Part shown: positions 53,141 through 63,996 of the stretch, one piece after another
How the letters are laid out: each line of letters opens with the position of its first letter
Numbering within the stretch: the first letter of the stretch is position 1
Source: Dendrolimus kikuchii
Taxonomy: Eukaryota; Arthropoda; Insecta; Lepidoptera; Lasiocampidae
Assembly: GCA_019925095.2 (NCBI GenBank)
Contig: CM034392.1
Coordinates: 2,301,501-2,365,500, forward strand
Direction of reading: 5' to 3'
DNA: 64,000 nucleotides
Program-made: the position numbers and the translations under genes
The notes under the pieces: generated by a model
Told to the model about the DNA's origin: nothing
Database searches by the model: none
Seen by the model: the letters and a program-made list of their open reading frames with translations, nothing else

Positions 53141-53238
53141 GACTCTTTGAGGCTGGTAGCGCGTTCATAGGCGACTGAGACCGCCTTCCATCAGGTGGGA
53201 CACCAGCCTGACTGCTGTACTTCAGTTATAAGAAAAAC
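53141..53238 (+). mobile_element. LINE-1 3' tail, decayed
   Basis: GAGGCTGGTAGCGCGTTCAT, GACCGCCTTCCATCAGGTGG and CTGACTGCTGTACTT match the LINE-1 tail. Confidence 0.55.
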
Positions 53239-53677
53239 ACTCAATTCTTCAACAAATTCAGATCATTGTTATTCAATTGGCCTAAACAAAGCCGCAGGTT
53301 GACTTTCGTAGATAAAATAATAATAATAGTATATTCTGTCTGTGCTTTGGGCCATGTCGTCTTAACAATCGTGTTGGACAGATAGACATGTCCAATTATG
53401 TCGAAGATAATTATAATCGATCCATAGTTAATTAATGGTATCAAATTGACTTGTGAGGATAATTTGATTCAGCGATAATTGACTGAAAACTACATCGACC
53501 TTAGCTAGGTGATGTTCTATGGTAATTGCCTCAGTGATACTGTAATGTTAAATAACAACATTTGGAAGGAGCAGACCCCTCGATCTCACTTCTGGATGAC
53601 GACAGCCTAGGCAAGAGGTCTTAGGTAATATACATATAAGTGTAACAACGGGTTGGCCATCCGTGACAATATATCTA
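53239..53677. other. No recognisable gene
   Basis: AT-rich sequence. Confidence 0.4.
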
Positions 53678-53880
53678 TCCGTGCAGGAACGGAGAAAGCA
53701 TACAATTTCCGGCGGCCTGTCGTGAGGGAGGTAGGGTCCCTCCCGTCTGGATGTCTACCACTCCTGATCTAGAGTATGCCGCCATAACAACCATGAATTT
53801 GTTCCGGCATTAGTGGCCAGATTTCAGCCTCCCTTTAAATAGCGACAGCAAACTGGTAGCACCTTCAGTTGTTACAAGAT
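53678..53880 (+). mobile_element. SINE-1, old copy
   Basis: Head TCCGTGCAGGAACGG is kept; the body is diverged with deletions and the tail is lost after GTAGCACC. Confidence 0.75.
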
Positions 53881-54555
53881 AATTCGTATGTGACCAGCCT
53901 TCATAGCAAGCTTCTCATTAGAAGGTACCTGGTAAATAATGGTTTACAATGATTTAAATTTCCTGCGTTAGCAGCTGTGTATGTTTAAGTAATAAAATAT
54001 AAACAATTTAAAATTAAACAAAATATTGTTACAATTCACACGTGCTAACAAAGGTGAAGGAAAACATCGTGATGCAACCTGAATATCGAAATAACCGATG
54101 TGTTAAACCTGGCAAGCCGCCTTGGACAAGCGTGGCGGGTAAACTGTCCGTTCCCCAAATCGGCTATGGTCTGTTATTACAATATTCTATAAATAGACTA
54201 CAGTCTATTTCAAATAGAACAGTATGGGAGAAATTACGTACATCGAGAAATAAACACGGTGATTCTAATTATAAGATTATTATTAAATCGTAACAAGATT
54301 AAATATATTTTTAAAGTATAATACATAATTAAAGTAAGTATTTATTTCGTAGGAATTTTTTACGCTGACGCTACAAGTTATTGATGTATCAGCTATAACG
54401 TCCTATTCAAAACAGACTAGGCTATTTTTTTGCGTTCTGCATTACAATTTTATATGCAACTAGCAGTGACTCTTGTTTATCCCATGGAAACGACGTCATT
54501 TATCGGAACAAAAATTATCCTAAAGTTTGATCCGGGATATAAGCTAGCTCTGTGT
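53881..54555. other. Unassigned, with an old repeat fragment
   Basis: 54040-54165 (GGTGAAGGAAAACATCGTGA ... TTGGACAAGCGTGGCGGGTA) matches a common lepidopteran repeat in order. The 83-codon frame across it (54042-54293) is not supported as a gene. Confidence 0.35.
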
Positions 54556-54720
54556 CGAAATGAAATGAAATGAAATGAAATGAAATGAAATTAAATTAAA
54601 TCTTTATTTGTAGAAATACAGGTAATAATTGTACAAAAGATGGTAAACAAAGTCGATTGGTCTCACTGTATTTGACCTAAACATGGTCATACAAATATTT
54701 AACTACATGTCAATTTAAAC
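54556..54720 (-). mobile_element. LINE 3' end with (CATTT)n tail
   Basis: (GAAAT)n at 54555-54588, then TTAAATCTTTATTTGTAGAA. On the minus strand this is AAATAAAGATTT followed by a tandem pentamer tail, typical of a LINE 3' end. Confidence 0.5.
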
Positions 54721-55261
54721 AATTATAACTATCTAACTTTATAAACTAGTTTGATTTATTATATATTAAACACAGAGATAAAAGAAAGCCTCGAGCCTGT
54801 TTTAAATTAATTCAGTAATTTCTACGTGATGCTCTACAGGTGCTCCCTCAGCGCGAGCATTCGCCTGTAATGTAACGTTACAGATTCGAGCATTACATCA
54901 GTGAAGGAGGAGAATCGAGCATTACATTGCGCAACCTGTAATGTTACAGATTCGAGCTTTACATCGGCGAGGGACGAGAGCCAAGCATTACAGTGCGCAA
55001 CCTGCAATGATACAATCCGTAATATCTTGATACAACTTGTAACTCAACGAACGCTTCGTCTGACACTGTGGAATTTGAGCATTTAGCTCAGTAATAAATG
55101 TTTCGATACAGGCGAATGTTTGTCAGTCAAGGAAGTAACGTACTACCCGTACGCAGAAGGTTTGCCGATAGCCTCATGATGTAACGCGTCGATGGTCAGT
55201 AGGGTTGACAAAAAAGGTTACATAAATACTTATTGCAAGAAATTTACTGTTTTAATTTATT
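54721..55261. repeat. ~66-bp minisatellite and flanks
   Basis: 54868-55016 has CCTGTAATGT-ACGTTACAGA / CGAGCATTACATC repeated about 2.5 times. The 61-codon frame over it (54901-55086) repeats C-ATCN and is not supported as a gene. 55140-55161 pairs, inverted, with 56028-56048. Confidence 0.5.
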
Positions 55262-55272
55262 CTTTACATAGG

Positions 55273-55662
55273 AGTGATGCTCGCGGACCGCGTTCGTAAT
55301 ACCGAAGTAAGAAAGAGAGTTGGTCTGAAAGGGAGTGTCGGGGTGAAGGTAAGGAAAGTAATGCTCCGATGGTTCGGGAAGTGGAAACAATGCATGATGA
55401 ATGAATGACTAAACAGATATACAATGCAAAAGTGGATGGATGCAGAAGTCGTGGAAGGCCACGACACACCTTCCACGATCAAATTGATCGTGTACTAGCA
55501 GAAGGTGATGTCAGGAGCTTTAAGAACAGACGAGCGTGCAAGACAAGAGTTATGAATGTCAAAGAAGCAAGTGACGTGTGTAAGAATAAGCCTGAATGGC
55601 GCTCTGTTGTTCGTGCCTACCCCGCAAGGGAACTGGCGTGAAGTTATGTATGTATGTATGTA
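55273..55662 (+). mobile_element. RTE-1 copy
   Basis: DRVRNTEVRKRVGLKGS to ARELA stop, with a frame break before MTKQI. ATGT tail. Flanked by the 11-bp duplication CTTTACATAGG (55262-55272, 55663-55673). Confidence 0.9.
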
Positions 55663-55759
55663 CTTTACATAGGTATATACAATAATAGTAAGTAAGTAAT
55701 ACAATACAATAATAAAAAAAAAACGCTACGACAAGATCCGCAAGCGACCCAAATGACGT

Positions 55760-56002
55760 ATAATAATAATAATCGGCAGACAAACACACACATTGTATAT
55801 CCCCAAATTAAGCAAGTTACGCTTGTGTTATGGGTAATATACAACGGACTACTCTGGGGCCGATCCCAGACACCCAGACCATAGTAAATAACGGAGAAAA
55901 TACGTTTCCGAAATTTACTATACCAGGAATCGAACCCGGAGCCTCTACGTTGCAGCGAGGTAGGCCGGCACAGGCTTAGCCCGCTCAACCACAGAGGCCG
56001 TC
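55760..56002 (-). mobile_element. SINE-2, tRNA-derived SINE
   Basis: Minus strand. A box TGGTTGAGCGGG and B box GGTTCGATTCC intact; TAATAATAAT tail on the left. Confidence 0.85.
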
Positions 56003-56378
56003 ATAATCATAATAATAGTAAGTATTCATCGGCAAACCTTCTACGCGTGGCTTATAATGCTCGAAATCAAATAATAAATGTTACATTACAGGCGAATACT
56101 CGTGGTAAGGGAGTACTTTAATAAACTGTCAAAAATCTAAAATTTGTTTTTTTTAAATCAAGTGGTCCGAATTAGGTCCCCTGATTTTTAACTCATTTTC
56201 AAATTCGTTGCATAAACTCAAGCCCTCTACAGTTTTATTATATTATGGATAGATAGATTGTATTAAAATGGATTATCTATTATAATTGAAATATTTAATT
56301 TCTTTTCAGGTATGTGACAGAAATTGAAAAATTCGAGCTGTGTAGTTTTGTAAGTAATATTTTTTAAAGACGTAATAT
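56003..56378. other. No recognisable gene
   Basis: Contains CATCGGCAAACCTTCTACGCG (56029-56049), inverse of ~55140-55161. Confidence 0.35.
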
Positions 56379-56380
56379 TA

Positions 56381-56637
56381 CAAATGGACCTATTTATGCA
56401 AAATGGAACCAACCCACATACTGACAGTTTTGAGAAAACGCCGTTTTTATTAAAATTTTGCGTACAAAAATATATGTCTATATTTTGGAAAAAACATTTA
56501 GAATATTGTATATTATATTTTCTCGTTATGATTCTTATTGAGTCGATAGACGGTGCATTTTGAAAGCCTTCTGCATCCTTAACCCAACTTTGACATGTTT
56601 GTGGATTGGTTCTGTTTTGCATAAGTAGGTCCAAATG
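56381..56637. mobile_element. TA-MITE (Tc1/mariner-like), copy 2
   Basis: CAAATGGACCTATTTATGCA ... TGCATAAGTAGGTCCAAATG with TA on each side (56379-56380, 56638-56639). Same family as 3830-4091. Confidence 0.75.
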
Positions 56638-56639
56638 TA

Positions 56640-57405
56640 TGTTGGATAAAACGTATTAAGAAACGACGTGGGTATATATCATTTTTTAAGACATATTTTT
56701 TATTTTTTTTCGTGTATTTTAAATTATTATTGTATTACCATTCGTAACTGCGAACATTATGTGAAATCACCACCATATATTAGGTATATTTAACACGTCT
56801 TAAATCGTGCTCAATAATGGCCGGTTCCCATATCTTATCAACTCACTCACTTACCTTACTATCAGTTAAATTTTGACATAAGCTCTCAAGTGGTGTACTC
56901 AATGCAACACTCCTTAAATATTGACTGTATTTATTGTAAGCGCTTACAACAGCAATAGGTATGGTTAGCACTACTGTACTAAACGGCACGTTCAAGTCAA
57001 TCAACATAAGTTAGCACTAGAACCAGGAGGTTCCTCTGTACACTGATAGCACTAATTGTAACGATTTCACTGATCAATATTAGTTGTACTAATCAAACGC
57101 ACTGGAATTCCCGAGATCCACGAAAGTTACGCCAGGAGTCCAAATGACTATTGAGTCTTCCGAATGCTTCCTGGTATTCCTGTTCTTCTCTTGTGTGTAT
57201 AACTTGATTCGGAAACTGCTCGTATACTTGACCAATTGACGTGCTGGTGGCTCACACCGCACTTGCTAAGGTACTACTTTTAAGCAGACGCGTAGCTGCT
57301 AATCGAGCGAGCTACATATTTGCGGTAAGCGGGGCGTGGAGGTATAGTTCTGAGGATAAGTTCAGGGGGTGGGGTAAATCGATATGGTAACAATGAAAAA
57401 CATCT
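56640..57405. other. Unassigned single-copy-looking region
   Basis: No open frame or repeat in the window. Moderately GC-richer after 57100. Confidence 0.35.
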
Positions 57406-57407
57406 TA

Positions 57408-57490
57408 TTTTTTTATTCAAATTCAAATGTTTTTTAGTCAAGCTTAGTTCTACTGCAGAGCATTTTTGAACGTTATAAATATAAATTGAT
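57408..57490 (-). mobile_element. LINE-5 tail fragment
   Basis: TTTTTATTCAAATTCAAATG is the minus form of the TTTGAATTTG tail. Confidence 0.45.
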
Positions 57491-58007
57491 AACTAAGTCT
57501 ACTTCTTACTCTAAAAATATTGCATCCATATTTTCACAGTATGCAATATGTAAATCATAAAAATATTGCAAGATGCGATGCTGTTCCATTGGAAAGTTCC
57601 CCAGTGGGATTTGTGATAAATCGTTCTTGTAAGAAAGACCGTATTTCGCTTTACGTAGCAATAAATACTAAACGTAGACTTGCAATGCTTTTAAGATACT
57701 ACTGAAACTTTTCACTTCAGGAAATCGCTAGCTTTTGCCCGTGTTATGACCCGCATCAATGTAGACGCTCTCAGAAAATATCGGCGTGAAAAGCTTAGCC
57801 TTTAATCATGTTATCGCCTTAATCATGTGTAATACTTGCAACAACTAAGAAGGGTTTATGGTAATAAAAGAACAGAAACTGGTCACAATACTTATAATCA
57901 CAGATATCTGATATAATCAGAGATATAATAGTTGTTAATGAATAAATGGTGAGCAGTCTGTTATAGCACTCGCTCGGCTCGTGCGCTTTAGTCTAAACAC
58001 AATTTTA
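57491..58007. other. No supportable gene
   Basis: A 61-codon plus-strand frame (57520-57705) has no motif. Confidence 0.35.
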
Positions 58008-58319
58008 TCCGTGCAGGAAGGGAGAAAGAATACAATTTCCTGCGGCCGGGCGGCCTGTACTAAGGAGGTGACAAAACAACCCACAGCTAGGTGGTAGGGC
58101 ATTTGCCCGACTGGATGGCTACCACCCCTGGTCTAAAGCAAGTTGCCATAACAACCTCGAGTTGTGTTTCTGCATTAGTGACCAGGTTCCAGTCTCCCTT
58201 AAGAGAGCAGCAGCGCATTTATAGCACCTTTGGTGTTGCAAATGTCCATAGGCGATGGTAACCGCCTTCCATCAACTGGCCCGTCTGCCTGTCCGCTGAA
58301 CTCCTGCAATAAAAAAAAT
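58008..58319 (+). mobile_element. SINE-1, full length
   Basis: Fixed head to poly-A. Close to consensus. Confidence 0.9.
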
Positions 58320-59350
58320 AAATAAAAAAACACTAATCTAACCAAAATTACCATTCTAGTCACTTGTCACGACTTGTGCCAGAACTGGTCACCATTTATT
58401 CATTAATACCTATTTAAATGATGGTTATAAATCGGTTGTGACAGTTAATGTGCAGCGATCAGCGCGCTGAAAAATTTTCTTGGCATAGCGATTGTAGAAG
58501 GGGTAATTATGGCTCCCTACCCGCCCCCTACATTACCCTACACACCTCCTATTACTTAAAATAAAGATGCCCTATGTAAGCGATGAAATTATATTTTATC
58601 GGCTATTGTGGTAAAATGAGTGATGCGTGCGAAGGCACGCATATGTAGAGCGCGGTGTGGATCTTGCTGCGCGCGAAATGTTCTGCGGCCATTTTGTTTC
58701 GCTTTATTCTTGTTCTCTCGTGTATTCATTGCGCACACCATCACCCACTCTAATTAATATCTTTATAAGATAATAAAATCAGCACAAATTGACAACCACA
58801 TCCTATATGTATACCGCACCCGTAATTACTATAAATATAATTTCATGACACTCTTACAAAGACATGTCAACTGCCATATATTTTAGGAGGACAAAAAACG
58901 TTATTATGGCAACACGACGTTGCCATGCGTGTTTGTTAGTGAACTTTAAAGACGGCGTAAAAAACGCAACTGTAGCACCATCAATTTGGCGTTATTTTCT
59001 ACATATTATGAATAAAATCAGGGAGAAAAGCAAAGCTGTAAATACCTTTGAAATTTTACGATTCAATTGGCTTCGAAAGTAACAACGTTTGTACACATTT
59101 TTGTGTTTTCACGAAAAATACCCGCATTTTAATTAAAAAAAGGCTTATTTGACGGATCGCTCTCTCCGACGGACGGGTATTGTTTTTGTATTAAAAACAC
59201 AGTGAAAGAGTTATTTTAGGGTACCGCCTTTTATATTCTTAACATTAATATCGGAATTTTTGTAATTGAGGGCAGTTGTTTGAATTGTATAATTCCTGGG
59301 TAGGCTAAATGATAACTTCACATTACTGTTTCATACTTGACATCTTTCAG
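58320..59350. other. Unassigned; possible intron or upstream region
   Basis: 58620-58720 is GC-richer with GAAGGCACGCATATG and TGCGGCCATTTTG. A 72-codon frame (58864-59082) has no motif. If 59351-59509 is an exon, this stretch is at least partly intron. Confidence 0.3.
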
Positions 59351-59509
59351 GCCGTTGCATTAGAAGCTCACAACGCCCAAAATGCTCCGTTAGCCGTTCC
59401 ACTAGGCGCCCGCGGTCGTTGTGGTCGTGGCGAAAACGTCACCAATGACGTCATCATTTTCGAGCACACAACGCTCACAACAACCCATGTCAAGAAGTGG
59501 ATCGAATAA
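59351..59509 (+). CDS. Possible terminal exon of an unidentified host gene
   Basis: After CTTGACATCTTTCAG (a splice-acceptor-like end) the frame reads AVALEAHNAQNAPLAVPLGA, then RGRCGRGENVTNDVIIFEHT, TLTTTHVKKWIE and a stop at 59509. Third positions are rich in C and T, unlike the surrounding AT-rich sequence. I do not recognise the protein and no upstream exon can be placed. It is 53 codons including the stop. A chance open stretch beside the Penelope-type repeat cannot be excluded. Confidence 0.35.
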   Translation, partial: AVALEAHNAQNAPLAVPLGARGRCGRGENVTNDVIIFEHTTLTTTHVKKWIE

Positions 59510-59599
59510 CCGTTCCACTTGGGTTTACTATGGTAACACCGGTAAGCAGGTGGAACGGGTAAAATCGCGGCCGTGAAGTCCTTGTCCTTGTCCGTTGTG

Positions 59600-59710
59600 A
59601 GTCCCTAATGGAACGTAGCCTTTGTCTGCCGTGATACGGCTACTGTGGCCGAAACGTCGGAATAAAAATCAAATGAATTACAGCGCTTAAAACCTTTAAA
59701 ATGTACTCTT
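59600..59710 (+). mobile_element. Penelope-like 3' flank with hammerhead-like remnant
   Basis: TGCCGTGATACGGCTACTGT then GGCCGAAACGTCGGAATAAA and GCGCTTAAAACC. Same order as 37187-37300. GAAACGTCGGAA is intact, but stem I (TGCC against GGAA) no longer pairs and stem II is shorter. Confidence 0.55.
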
Positions 59711-60283
59711 ATTATTTTGTGTAGTTTATCCTAAGTTAATATTATATATGCGAATGTTTGTTTGTGACGCTTTTACGCCCTAACTACATAACAGAGTGTC
59801 ATAAAATTTTGCAAACATATTCATAGGGGTATAGAAAATGACATAGGATATCTTCTAACCCAAAAAAGTACTGTTATGGACAAAAAGACAGCATTTCACT
59901 AATAAATGCATGGTCAAGACAACGAGAATGACAAAGTAATTTTAATGTATTGATACCATGATTAGTTCTTTCGCTAGATGGCGTCACGGGTACTATCGAT
60001 AGCCAATTAAACTTGACATTTCTAAGAATTATAACATGTCCACTTCATGATATACATATCTTTTTTTTATAACGCATGCTCCTAGCATGCATTTGCGCAC
60101 TATTTTCGAAACCGGGAGGAGATTATCGGAGGATATATGGCACTCCTGACAGCCTTAACGTAAGCGACGCCACGGACAGAAGCTGGTATTTTATGTAATT
60201 AGGTATTTGAATTGTTTTTTCTAATAAGTGGTAAGGTTTAAGTTATATCAAATTTACGTATATAAGTTATCAAAGTAAGATAT
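59711..60283. other. No recognisable gene
   Basis: AT-rich. 59745-59830 resembles a common lepidopteran interspersed repeat (GAATGTTTGTTTGTGACG), not found again here. Confidence 0.35.
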
Positions 60284-60737
60284 TGTTACATGCCGACAAA
60301 AAGTGATTGCACATCTGCCTGCCATAAACCTTATTTATTACCTTTCCCGCATTTGGACTTCTTTTGTTTACTTTGTGTTTAAAATTTGTAATTAAGAAAA
60401 ACATTATATTGTTATTGTACTTGTTTTATGGCAGTCATTAGGCAGGTGTGTCGAACTAATTCTTAGAATTTATTGTTTTGCGTCGAGGCATATTGTATTT
60501 ATACCGATTAAAAGGAATACCCGTAAGGAGGAGGCAGTCAAGCGAGGATTACGATACGAGCAAGACGTCCATTCGATGAGCGATATAGTGACGGACTTTA
60601 CGGATGTTATTGAATTGTGCAGTTTGTACAGGTTGCGTCCAGTTATATTTGTACCTGTGTTATACGTGTTTGTATAGTTCTAATAAATTCTATAGTAATT
60701 CCAATGGCATTTTGATTCGAGTCCCGCACTCGTAACA
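60284..60737 (+). mobile_element. LTR-1 solo LTR, intact
   Basis: 454 bp, ATAT on each side (60280-60283, 60738-60741). AATAAA at about 60683. Confidence 0.85.
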
Positions 60738-60769
60738 ATATATTTAGTCACACCTGAAACCTATTAAGT

Positions 60770-60912
60770 AAGACTATCCTATAAACTTAACTTAAAAATA
60801 TATATACAATAGTAAAAAAAAGCTATGTTAAAGCATGTCCAGCCCCTACCTAGTAGCAAGAAGGCTGCTCAAAGGATTAGCCTCTGCATCCCGCGAGGTA
60901 ATGCTGCCAGTA
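60770..60912 (-). mobile_element. LINE-3 remnant
   Basis: CCTATAAACTTAACTTAAAA and TCCAGCCCCTACC ... CGCGAGGTAATGCTGCCAG match the 3' part of the minus-strand LINE-3 at 43440-43600, with deletions. Confidence 0.5.
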
Positions 60913-61294
60913 TAAAGTTTATATACGATCTTCTCGTTTACTAAAAACAAAAAAATGCGTGTTTATGTGCAGTTCACACACAGTAGAAGTGAAACAAAGT
61001 GTAACAAGGGGTGAAGGGATTCTAAATTTCATGACGTCACAATTCATGTATTGTAAGTTTTAAAACACGAAATCAAGGAAAATCTTCAAATATTTCCAAC
61101 TCTATCTTTATGAGCGTAGTGTTTAAATGATTAAATATAATGTATTCAATCTCATTCTCTCGCAGGCTTAGTGCTTATAAACTTATGTGTTTAACTCTTT
61201 TTATTGTCGCTTTTTCGTTTCATCGAGTTTCAAATCACAACGATTCTTAAGAAGTTTCACTTCATAAAAGATTTAAATTCCTAATTGAATATAT
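60913..61294 (-). repeat. Interspersed repeat P, copy 3
   Basis: 61085-61275 carries, inverted, AATATTTCCAACTCTATCTT, CGTTTCATCGAGTTTCAAAT and AAGAAGTTTCACTTC. It is the longest copy. 60913-61084 includes GTAGAAGTGAAACAAAG, possibly an outer part. Confidence 0.45.
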
Positions 61295-61821
61295 TGTTAC
61301 TTGTTGCGGGACTCGAATTAAAATTCCGTTGGAATTATTGTAGAGTTTATTAGAACTATACAAACACGTATAACATAGGTACAAATATAACCGAACACAA
61401 CAAATCCAAACGTAATGCAGAAGGTCGTAATTAAATAAAACGCGCAAAGCCCGTCACTAATAGAATCCCGATTGTAATACACACGTCTCGCTTTGATCGT
61501 GGTTCTCGCTCGACTGCCCCCCTCTTCTCAATCAGGCCGTCGTTTCATAATGCACAAATGCAATATGCCCGCCCGGCAACGTGGACCGAATTTCCTAGAA
61601 CCAGCTTATACTTCAAAATCCGTAACACCAGGCTAATGATTACAATACAACAATAGGCTGTTCTCTGGTAACGTATGCCAGCAAATAAATAAACAAAAGA
61701 AGACGATCATAAAATAATTACAATAGTTTCAATGTCATTAGTTCAAATGCCGACGGGTGACAAATGTGCTTCTACAAATCTGTACGTGGAAGTCGTCTTT
61801 GTCGGCGCCTAGGTTGTAACA
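61295..61821 (-). mobile_element. LTR-1 solo LTR, variant
   Basis: 527 bp, TGTTAC...GTAACA with ATAT on each side (61291-61294, 61822-61825). Its outer U3 region (GTCGGCGCCTAGG) differs from most copies but matches the one at 24867, so two subfamilies exist. Confidence 0.85.
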
Positions 61822-61825
61822 ATAT

Positions 61826-62221
61826 TATACGGAACCGCTGTTAGAATACCGTTCGCTGTATAACTGAGTAAGACATTACGCTGCACTTTGGCGAAGCTGT
61901 CAACATGACGAGCGCCCTCATGCCCTTAATGAATCACGTCTCGTCATTTCAACGCCGAAATGTGTGCCGAAATAATATTTCCGCAGTAACAAGGGGAATC
62001 TAATGGTTGCTGAAGAAACGAATCGTATGTTTTCAGTTTTTTTTTCTTATTACAATCATTTGTTGCCTCGTTTTTATTTCCTTAACGGCTTCGTATGATT
62101 TATACATTTAGCCAGTTTTTTTGCGTATTTATTTAATTTATTTTCGAAACATGCAATAATTAATATTCTTAGATATAAAATACGAAATTAATGCATACAT
62201 AAATCAAGTTTCCACTATATA
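61826..62221. other. No recognisable gene
   Basis: Nothing supportable. Confidence 0.4.
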
Positions 62222-62431
62222 TCTTGATATATAAAATGAATGTTTGTCTGTATGTCCTTTATAGAATCGTAAACTATACATTTGATCATGTGATAATCTT
62301 TAGCAAAGTGGTTGTGCATGAGCCAAAGAAGGTTTCTGAGTTGATTCACAATTAGACCCGGTAGGTGGCGCTGCTGTCGGCATATAGATTGAAGCTTTTC
62401 TGGGCAGGACAACGTCTGCCGGGACAGCTAG
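62222..62431 (+). mobile_element. HEL-2 (Lep1-type) Helitron, compact
   Basis: TCTTGATATATAAAATGAAT? start at 62222 after A; ends GTCTGCCGGGACAGCTAG before T. Inside are the CCGGTAGGTGGCGCTG motif and a shared 3' end. 210 bp, non-coding. Confidence 0.75.
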
Positions 62432-62475
62432 TAATTTATACAATAAACGATTTGGTTTGAACAAGTACATGAAAA

Positions 62476-62893
62476 TCTAATATATAAAATTGTCGTGTCA
62501 CAGTTTTCGTTGCCATACTCCTCCGAAACGGCTTGACCGATTTTGATGAAATTTTTTGTGCTTATCCGGTATCTATGAGAATCGGCCAACATCTATTTTT
62601 CATCCCCCTAAATGTTAGGGGTAGTCCACCTCTATTTTTATTTTTTATTTTTTAGACAACATTTTTAATTTCTATTTTTTTATGATACAACATACAAAAA
62701 TACATACAACCCTAAATTTTCACCCTTCTACGATCAACCCCTATTTTTTATTAGTTAATTATAAACTTTAATTTTTTGGCAAGATTTTTAATCTTATTTT
62801 GTCATGACAGAATTAGAACCGGTAAGTGGCTCTGGGATCGGGTTCTAGAATTTTATTTTTAAAAGGCAGGACAACGTCTGCCGGGGCCGCTAG
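62476..62893 (+). mobile_element. HEL-2 (Lep1-type) Helitron, full
   Basis: TCTAATATATAAAATTGTCG start at 62476 after A; ends GTCTGCCGGGGCCGCTAG before T. Contains CTCCTCCGAAACGGCTTGAC and CCGGTAAGTGGCTCTGGG, typical of these lepidopteran elements. 418 bp, non-coding. Confidence 0.8.
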
Positions 62894-62982
62894 TAAGTTA
62901 TAAAATTGTAAGGAAGTTACATATGATGTTAATATTAAAAAGATAAATATTCAAAAACGCCACGAAAATAAAGTCACATAAT

Positions 62983-63300
62983 TTTTTATTTTATTTTTTA
63001 TTTTATTGCAGGGGATCAGCAGACAGGCAGACCGGCCCACTTGATGAAAAGCGGTTACTATCGTCTATAGACATTTGCAAAACCAAAGGTGCTACAAATG
63101 CGCTGCTGCTCTCTTATGGGAGACTGGAACCTGGTCACACAACACAACTCAAGGTTGTTATGGCCACATACTTTAGACCAGGGGTGGTAGCCATCCAGTC
63201 GGGCAAATGCCCTACCAACTGGCTGAGCGTTGTTTTGTCGCCTCTTACGAAAGGCCGCCCGGCCAAAGGAAATTGTATTCTTTCTCCGTTCCTGCACAGA
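62983..63300 (-). mobile_element. SINE-1, full length
   Basis: Poly-T-rich left side, fixed head at the right (CTGCACAGA). Small internal deletion near 63140. Confidence 0.9.
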
Positions 63301-63364
63301 TAAGATAGTCAAAATCATATTGTCAAAATATTAAAAAAATACAATAATCATTAATTAATAAACC

Positions 63365-63877
63365 CGCAGGGGGGCTTTGTGGCGAAGCCTTATGTGAGTA
63401 GTGACACCTGGGACCCACCTCCGTGCTTGCCTTAGCCAGCTGGCACGGAGTGGAGATCACTAATTAGAAGTAATTTCGACATCCTTTAGCCACTCATACC
63501 CGGGTTGCCCCTGTCTTCTATGGCATTTTGTGGAGCCCATGCAGCGTGGAGAGTCACCGTTTGCCCATTTTTCTATGTTCCTCGAAAATTGCGACGGGCA
63601 GACTCCATAGTCCCCGTATTCCCAGATCCCTAGTACCACTAGCAGTTCACCCCAATAGCCCGGTACTTTCTGTTCTCATTTCCCGCATCCTACACGAGCC
63701 GGAGCTTGTCCTTGGGTGCATTATGATATGGTGTAGACAGGGATAATCGCCGGTCAGTGTTACGCCACATTTACATTAAATTTGTCAAGGGGCCCTACGT
63801 GTTGGCCTTCTCATGGCCCCACGCAAGCATGGGCAAGCCCTCCGAAAGTCAGGACTATTTTTATGGCCCATGGTCTT
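63365..63877 (+). mobile_element. LINE-4 3' end
   Basis: GGGGGGCTTTGTGGCGAAGC ... ATGGTGTAGACAGGGATAAT ... CCCTCCGAAAG. Plus-strand form of 16216-16800. Confidence 0.6.
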
Positions 63878-63996
63878 CAAAGAACGGCAGCTCATTGCTA
63901 ACACCTTTGGTGTTACAAGTGTTCATAGGCGATGGTTACCACTTTCCGTCAGGTGGGCCGTCTGCCTCTCTGATGAACTCATGCAATAAAAAAAGG
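63878..63996 (+). mobile_element. LINE-1 or SINE-1 3' tail
   Basis: CGGCAGCTCATTGCTAACAC then GGCGATGGTTACCACTTTCC, GTCTGCCTCTCTGATGAACTC and poly-A. The GGCAGC start looks more like LINE-1. Confidence 0.6.

Noticed and set aside
59600..59710. 3' UTR with polyadenylation signal of the putative exon at 59351
   Set aside because: GGAATAAAA is part of the Penelope-type 3' flank, also present at 37225, so it is better explained by the repeat.
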